This document shows positions 58,128-64,000 of a stretch of DNA of 64,000 bases, one piece after another. The notes below the pieces were generated by a model. The model was not told the origin of the DNA. It did not search any database and saw only the letters and a program-made list of their open reading frames with translations. How positions within the stretch are numbered: the stretch's first letter is position 1; each line of letters opens with the position of its first letter. A program made the position numbers and the translations under genes. Where the stretch lies: positions 21,636,941 through 21,700,940 of the forward strand of contig OZ025243.1 in NCBI GenBank assembly GCA_964019155.1, read 5' to 3'. This stretch comes from Osedax fenrisi (lineage: Eukaryota; Annelida; Polychaeta; Sabellida; Siboglinidae).

Positions 58128-59172
58128 TATACTTACGTATTGATATCGTAATGCTGAGTAGAACAGCGTATATGCATATACAATATATTATTATACAATT
58201 ATTACATACATTCATTATTTTGTATTCCTATAATTATTAAATTTGTCAACATTTCAATTTAAATATTCCCATGTGCATGAATATCCGTACTTACAAATAA
58301 CTCATATGTTTTTGTTTTTATAATTTACAGATATTTATATATATATTTAATCTATATCATAATTTTGAATAGTTTAAAATATTATTTATAACTTGAAATA
58401 ATGTATCGAATATGTTGTTCAAGAATTGTAAAAATTGATAAATAGCACGATTAGTATAAGACTATAGTAAAACATATATGTCGTATACTAGTAAAGCATT
58501 CATAATAAGACATACTATACTTTATTATTCATATAGCTAACTTAAGAGGGTAATTACCCTTGCTTAAGCGTTCGTTTATATTTATTATAACAAATTATTT
58601 TACTTTATAAAATTAAAATATAATTCATTATATTTATCAAAAGTAACTATAAAGTAACTATAAATGCCTTATTTATACATTATAAACATACTGTACATCG
58701 TATAATACCCTATTATTATTTTATATTTATTATATACAAAACTTTAGAAGCTTATATCTCGTAATTTTGTTTGCACAATTTATACAATTGTGAAATTCCA
58801 CTATTTAAAGCGCATTTAATAATATTTATAAATAATATATATATATATATGATATTATATGTTACTTTTGAAAATATAAATAAATGGCTACAGTACATTT
58901 ATAATAATAAGAAACATGTTTGACCGAGTCAGCAATTATTAAGAACCTGGTGTACCTCGTTCTTACAAGTCAGGCTAATGTGTCACGTGACATAAGTGTC
59001 ACGTGCTAGAAGTTTACACTAATGGGTGATACGTGATCACATCAAATAGTTTATTCTGTATGCGATTATACATTTATTGAGCTCAATATTTATCCTACAC
59101 ATTAATGTGTATATATTGGAGCATACCTCGTATCTTTTTAGTATTAATATATATATATATATACAATTAATA
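58128..59172. other. 3' flank, AT-rich, with CACGTG pair
   Basis: Probably the 3' UTR and beyond. No gene seen. Notable: GTGTCACGTGACATAAGTG followed by TCACGTGC at about 58979-59007, two CACGTG sites 16 bp apart, and a palindromic CTTAAGAGGGTAATTACCC at 58541-58559. Confidence 0.4.
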
Positions 59173-59455
59173 CTGCCTGCGTGGCTAAGTGGCTAAGGCG
59201 TCAGACACACAAGCAGTAGGACACGGGTTCAAGCCTCGTCCGGACCATTAATTAATTTTATAAAATAGGACTTAATATATTATTTAGAAGTGATCTTATA
59301 TAATTGTGTATAAAGAAATGGTCGGCTCTCGTTAAAACCATGGATGCCTTAACATGAGAGCTGTTTCGAAGGGACATTAGAGCCATATATGATTATAAGT
59401 GAAAACTTCATCTAAGTTCCTGGATGTGATGAAATGAATCCACCTAATAAAAACA
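59173..59455 (+). mobile_element. tRNA-derived SINE, copy 3
   Basis: Head CTGCCTGCGTGGCTAAGTGG, B box GGGTTCAAGCC, CGTCCGGACCATT; body with GGTCGGCTCTCGTTAAAACC and AAGTTCCTGGATGTGATG; tail AATAAAAACAACAATAT. Confidence 0.9.
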
Positions 59456-59482
59456 ACAATATATATGTATATATATATATTA

Positions 59483-61609
59483 ACCTGTTAACCTGTGCCG
59501 TCGAGTCGTATCCGACCCCTGGCGACATCGATGACAGCAGCTCTCCAACTCCTCCTACATCTTGAGGCTCTAAGCATGTTATATATAGTACCATGGAAGT
59601 TTTTCTTTATGCTATCTAGCCATCTTTGCCGTTGTCTCCCTCTGCTTCTATAACCCCCCATTCTTCCTACCATCAATTCATATTCCATTCCGCCTGCTCT
59701 TATAACATGGCCAAAGTAACATAATGATGCCTTGACTATCCTTGACTTAAACATCCATTCTGGTTTTATATTATCATTAACCCATACATTTGTCTTTCTG
59801 TCGATCCATGTTACTCTTAGCAGACGTCTCCAACACCATAACTCAAAAGCATCGATCATCTTTCTCTCAAGCTTTCTCATTGTCCAAGATTCTGCTCCGT
59901 ATAAGACTATAGGGAAAACTAAAGCTTTTACAAGCCTGATCTTTGTTCTGAGGGTAATTCCTCTATCTTTCCAGGTTTTCGTTAGTCCCCCATTGCAGAT
60001 CTACCCTTTGCTAACCTTCTGCGTATTTCCTTCTCACAGAATCCATCCTTGGTTATTAGAGATCCTAGGAAAATAAAGTTTGATACTATAGTATACTTCA
60101 ATATATTTGCCATCTACTACCATTTCTCCTTGGTATTCAGTCATCATTACTTTAGTTTTACCTACATTTAGATATAGACCTGCCTTTTCACTAGCCAACT
60201 TTACTCTTTCCATAATTGCTATTAGATCGTTTTTAGTTTCAGCGATCAGTGTTGTGTCGTCAGCATATCTCAGGTTAGTAATCATTCTACCTCCAATACT
60301 GATTCCCCCATTCCAATCTTCTAATGCCTCTCTCATTATGTTTTCTGCATATATGTTAAACAGTAGGGGGGATAAAATACATCCTTGTCTTACCCCTTTC
60401 CCTATGTTTATAGTATCAGTTTCACCGAATTCTGTTCTTATAGTGGCTTCTTGTTTCGTATAGAGCTTTTGCAGTAGGACTATTAGGTTAACAGGAACTC
60501 CCATTTCTTTGAGTATCACCTATAGTCTCTCATGATCTACGCAGTCGAAGGCCTTTTTATAATCGATGAAACACATATACACATTCCTGTTGTGTTCTTT
60601 GGCTGTTTCCATCATCCACCGCAAATTAGCTATATGATCTCTTGTTCCTCTTCCTTTTCTAAAACCTGCTTGTTCAATAGGTAGTTCTGGGATAAGGAAA
60701 TGTTCTAATCTTTTCTGAATAATTCGAAGAAATATCTTGCTAGCATGAGATATCAGAGCAATAGTACGATAGTTCCCACATTCTTTCTTATCTCCTTTCT
60801 TGTATATCGGGAGATAAATAGATTTCTTCCAATCTCTTGGCCATTCCTTAGTCCTCCATACGTTATTGAAAAGAATTAACAGTATTTTTATAGATGCATC
60901 TCCACCTGCTTTCAGAAGCTCTATAGGTATACCATCACATCCAGATGATTTCCGATTTGATATATGCTTGATAGCGTCCTTTACCTCTGTCTCTAGTATA
61001 TGAGGTTCATCTTCATATCTAGTTTCGGGAAAAGTATCAGTGATTTTAGGATCTCTCCTGTAGAGCTCTTCTGTGTATTGTTGCCATCTAATTTTTACTT
61101 CCCTTTCTTCTGTAGCGGTCTTTCCGGAGCTTAGATTCATTACTCCGCATCTAGCTGTGTATGATCCAGTTATATCTTTTATTTCCTTATATAGATCTCT
61201 TGTTCTTCCCTTTTTATTGTTTTCTTCTATTTTTCTACATTTCTCTCTTAAATTTATCTCATTATCATACCTTGCTTTTTTTTGAAATTCTGCATTTAGT
61301 TTTTTATATTTTTCTATTTCACCTTTTCTTTTTGCCTCTCTTCTTTCCTCCGCTATTTTTATTGTTTCTTCGGTTAACCATTTTGTAACTTTCCTCTTCT
61401 TTACTTTTGGTATCCATTTCTCAGCCGTCTCTATCACAGCATCACGTATATCAATCCATAAATCTTCAGGATTTTTGTCATCTACTTGTAGTATACTGAA
61501 TCTATTCTTGACTTCTACAGTATATTTCGTAGCAATGTTTTCTAGATCATATTTTGGAGTAGTCTTATTTCTTTTAGTTTGTTTGAGATTTATCTTGACA
61601 ATAGCTATT

Positions 61610-61614
<5 letters not shown>
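59483..61614 (-). pseudogene. RTE-like non-LTR retrotransposon, 5'-truncated
   Basis: On the minus strand 61614-60523 holds 364 codons from just after the endonuclease domain through the RT fingers: AIKHISNRKSSGCDGIPIEL, KGDKKECGNYRTIALISHAS, EQAGFRKGRGTRDHI and VYMCFIDYKKAFDCVDHERL. A TAG at 60520-60522 interrupts it; the same frame then gives GVRQGCILSPLLFNIYAENI and NLRYADDTTLIAETKND (YADD at about 60256-60267). A frame change near 60070 and another near 59995 lead into IVLYGAESWTMRKLERKM and the C-terminal WCWRRLLRVTW...FGHVIRA...GRQRQRWLD block (59488-59880). These blocks are standard for RTE-type elements common in arthropods, cnidarians and molluscs. The apurinic endonuclease part is missing and the 5' end lies in a TA array. 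One nonsense and at least two frameshifts; otherwise well preserved, so relatively young. Confidence 0.9.

Positions 61615-61679
<65 letters not shown>
61613..61679. repeat. (TA)n microsatellite
   Basis: TA run joined to the truncated 5' end of the RTE-like element. Confidence 0.95.
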
Positions 61680-61683
<4 letters not shown>

Positions 61684-61794
61684 GAGTGTGTATTTATAAT
61701 TATAAATGTTGTATATATATATATACCTACTAATATTTTAATATATAAATGATTATCTATGAATCGACTAAAACTCTTACAACCTCCCATACAG

Positions 61795-61868
61795 GACACT
61801 ACGACATCCATGCGCACCAGGCTTCAACTTCAGCTCCAATATTCGAGAATATACACCGTAGACCATAG
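61795..61868 (+). CDS. Short terminal exon paralogous to 57194
   Basis: Acceptor CATACAG then GACACTACGAC, closely matching the CTACAG-GACACTATGA start of the exon at 57194. Entering in the same phase 1 it encodes HYDIHAHQASTSAPIFENIH and stops at TAG 61866-61868. Either an alternative 3' end of the same gene or the last exon of a third tandem copy whose other exons lie outside or are lost. Short, so confidence is limited. Confidence 0.45.
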
Positions 61869-62433
61869 GGGCGTGTCTACCTCTGAAGTGGGCGTGGCTT
61901 CAAAGCTAGGAGGTCGACTTTAGATGGATATCATGTGGAGAATGATAGCGTAGCTCCGCGTTATGCCGCATGACCTCCTTTAACCTCGAGCCCGAAAACT
62001 GAATGTAAACAAATAAATTAAAAAATTTAAAAGCCACTTATTTTTTACATTATAATGTAATGATATATATACCTTCTTTTATATATATTTTTTATATCAA
62101 TATACATTTATATATAATTAATAAATGGAAATTAACATAATTTAGATACTAAATAATAATAGAACAAATTCTCTAAAGTGTATTTAAATAATGTTAAAAA
62201 AATAACTTTAATAAAAGATGTTTCTTCAGTCTTTTGCTGAAGATTGAAATGTAAGGAGTAATTCTTATCGACAGAGGTATCTTGTTTAACTTTTGTCTCT
62301 AATACTGATGTAAAATCTAAGTGATATACATAATATACTAGATCCATATACAAGAAAAGTCTCAACTATAGATCTGAATACATTTCTTTTGAGTTTACTT
62401 GACAGATTATATTAACAAATACTATTCAATGAT
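61869..62433. other. GC-richer 3' flank then AT-rich stretch
   Basis: 61869-62000 is GC-richer (GGGGCGTGTCTACC, GGGCGTGGCTTC) and could be UTR or regulatory. The rest shows no gene; the 77-codon minus-strand frame at 62132 has no recognisable domain. Confidence 0.4.
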
Positions 62434-62720
62434 TACCATTCACTACCGGTCATTACGCTCACATCATATTTAGTTGAAACAATATAACTACCAAGATAAT
62501 TTAATTCTTCTATACGTTTTATATCATGGCCCGATAGGATTTTTATATTTGTATGCATAAGAAAAACATGTTTTTCTTGATTTAAACATATATATTCCGT
62601 CTTGTCTGAGTTTATAAGTAAATAGATATATTTAGCCGTATCTTTAATTTTGTTTAGTAGTGTATTTGTATCTATCAGACTATCATTTATGATAACTATG
62701 TTAATATCATAGGCACTAAA
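62434..62720 (-). pseudogene. Non-LTR RT fragment (post-YADD region)
   Basis: The minus strand encodes LLNKIKDTAKYIYLLINSDK, TEYICLN, then RIEELNYLGSYIVSTKYDV. This corresponds to the RT segment after YADD (A-x-x-x-G-L-x-x-N-x-x-K-T-E ... Y-L-G-S-x-I-S-S). A different LINE family from the element at 59483. Truncated on both sides. Confidence 0.7.
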
Positions 62721-63015
62721 AGTAATATATAATATCTCTTGTTTTTCTTTTTTTTTAAATATTCATATAAATATACTATTCATTGATTATAATCAATGAA
62801 TTATTATCAATATATATATAGTCGACTAGAGTTGAGACATATAATAGATATAAATATTGCTATTATATCTTCTTTTAGTAATCCTGTGGTTAGGATTTAT
62901 ATTGCATTCATTATATATCGTATAAGGGTATCAGTTTCGGGTTATATTATCATAGAGCATAAATATAGAATTTAAGATTTGAGTGGGTCCATATTACATA
63001 TATATACACATTTAA

Positions 63016-63315
63016 CTGCCTGTGTGGCTCAGTGGCTAAGGCGTCAGTCACACAAGCAGTAGGACACGGGTTCGATCCTCGTCCGGACCATTAATTAATT
63101 TTATAAAATGGGTCTTAAAATATTATTTAGAAGTGATCTTATATAATTGTGTATAAATAAATTATCGGCTCTCGTTAAAACCATGGATGCCTTAACATGA
63201 TAGCGGCTTCGAAGGGACATTAGAGTCATATATGGTTATAAGTGAAAAACGTCATCTAAGTTCCTGGGTGGGATGAAAGGACTCCACCAAATAAAAATAA
63301 CAATAACAATAACAT
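63016..63315 (+). mobile_element. tRNA-derived SINE, copy 4
   Basis: The best-preserved copy: A box TGTGTGGCTCAGTGGC, consensus-perfect B box GGTTCGATCC, CGTCCGGACCATT, a body ending AAGTTCCTGGGTGGGATGAA, and tail AATAACAATAACAATAACAT. Confidence 0.92.
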
Positions 63316-63837
63316 ATATATATATATATATACATATCTGTATACCTAAAATAACTAAGTTATTACATATAATCAGATTTTTTTATATTAAATCATGAAT
63401 TCATAGGTCATACAATTAATGATTAATAATAATACAATTAATAAATGTTTAATATATATATTATAATATATTTAATTTACTACACACTCACACTGTGATT
63501 ATATCATGACTAGATAATAAATAAATAAATAGAATAACAAAATAGAACTAATTACAATGATTTAAAATGGATATATAATTTACATTTAAACAATGAAATT
63601 AGTGTAATACATTTAATCTCATATGATATACCTCTTCCAGCTTTTCGGTGCAATAACCGATAAAGCCGGTTCAGAATAGGCTGAAGATGTTGAACTTTGA
63701 ACTATTCTCATCACGTGACACTTACGACTAGATCTGTTTGACCTCTAATTAATGATAGATTCAGCTAGATATTACGGACATCCTAAGTGTATAGCCATAA
63801 TTCACAATAAACTATGTGTATAAACACATATAAACTT
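63316..63837. other. AT-rich stretch without a gene
   Basis: Nothing coding. A less AT-rich patch with ATCACGTGACACTT lies at about 63709-63722. Confidence 0.45.
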
Positions 63838-63945
63838 AAGCCAGTCGAGTGCTTATATAGAAACCATTGAGGCACGGTATAGTTTTTCTATAAACACGTA
63901 TAGAACTTCGTTGAATACGGACGAGTTTATACATCAGATGTACAG
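63838..63945 (-). pseudogene. LINE fragment related to 49440-50750
   Basis: TTAAGCCAGTCGAGTG (63836-63851) and GTATAGAACTTCGTTG match 49887-49972 of the minus-strand LINE (TTAAGCCAGTCGAGTG; GTATAGAACGTCGTTG) with the same spacing. Short relic of the RT C-terminal region. Confidence 0.7.
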
Positions 63946-63961
63946 GTAAATTACAGCTATA

Positions 63962-64000
63962 GGGGAGAGTACTCGAATACCGACACCCTAGTAATAAATC
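63962..64000. mobile_element. Edge of a TCGACACCC-family TIR element
   Basis: GGGGAGAGTACTCGAATACC and the following 19 bases equal the inverted right end of the element at 17250-18029 without a mismatch by eye. Preceded by TA. The element continues beyond the window. Confidence 0.85.

Noticed and set aside
62132..62365. 77-codon minus-strand ORF next to an RT fragment
   Set aside because: Looks ordinary in composition but matches no RT block; cannot be supported as a gene.

Overview
The window looks like nuclear DNA from a metazoan, probably an aquatic invertebrate. It is very AT-rich, full of (TA)n, (TG)n and (TAG)n microsatellites, and carries tRNA-derived SINEs, non-LTR retrotransposon remains, many terminal-inverted-repeat (TIR) DNA transposons and short exons with GT-AG boundaries. 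There are no operons, no Shine-Dalgarno sites, no rRNA and no CRISPR. The species cannot be named from the sequence. Nearly all long reading frames are either microsatellite artefacts or decayed transposon genes. All host-like exons found lie on the + strand.

Host-like genes. (1) Two paralogous terminal exons (9734-9964 and 19126-19362) encode small cysteine-rich proteins with a hydrophobic N-terminal segment and six cysteines at identical, mirror-symmetric spacing C-x3-C-x6-C-x23-C-x6-C-x3-C. (2) Two copies of a split HMG-box-like domain occur: exons 46614-46725 + 48094-48217 and 53308-53419 + 54517-54607. Intron position, splice phase and flanking intron sequence are the same in both. Downstream lie a candidate linker exon (54860-54944), two phase-compatible exons ending in a Pro/Thr-rich C-terminus (57194-57278, 57668-58127) and an alternative or paralogous terminal exon (61795-61868). 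These are tandem genes, or one gene with duplicated domain cassettes and alternative 3' ends.

Layout. 0-4.3 kb: satellites, a SINE and a minus-strand LINE relic. 4.35-7.8 kb: a hAT element with TIRs, an 8-bp target duplication and broken transposase, itself hit by a smaller TIR element. 9.7-19.4 kb: the two cysteine-rich exons, separated by related TIR elements carrying internal copies of their end motif and by a 295-bp (TAG)n array. 24-30 kb and 35-40 kb: a duplicated mosaic of decayed transposon genes (pogo/Tigger DDE, P-element-like C-terminus, two unclassified invertebrate TE protein families, non-LTR RT) with GC-richer insertions. 30.5-34.6 kb: a TTAA-flanked element split by a complete hAT-like element that contains a LINE relic. 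41.5-43.2 kb: TIR elements nested up to four deep. 46-62 kb: the HMG-box region, with LINE pieces, a second TTAA-flanked element and an RTE-like LINE. 62-64 kb: LINE scraps, a SINE and the edge of another TIR element.

All calls rest on reading the sequence by eye; similarity statements come from recognising family motifs, not from searches.
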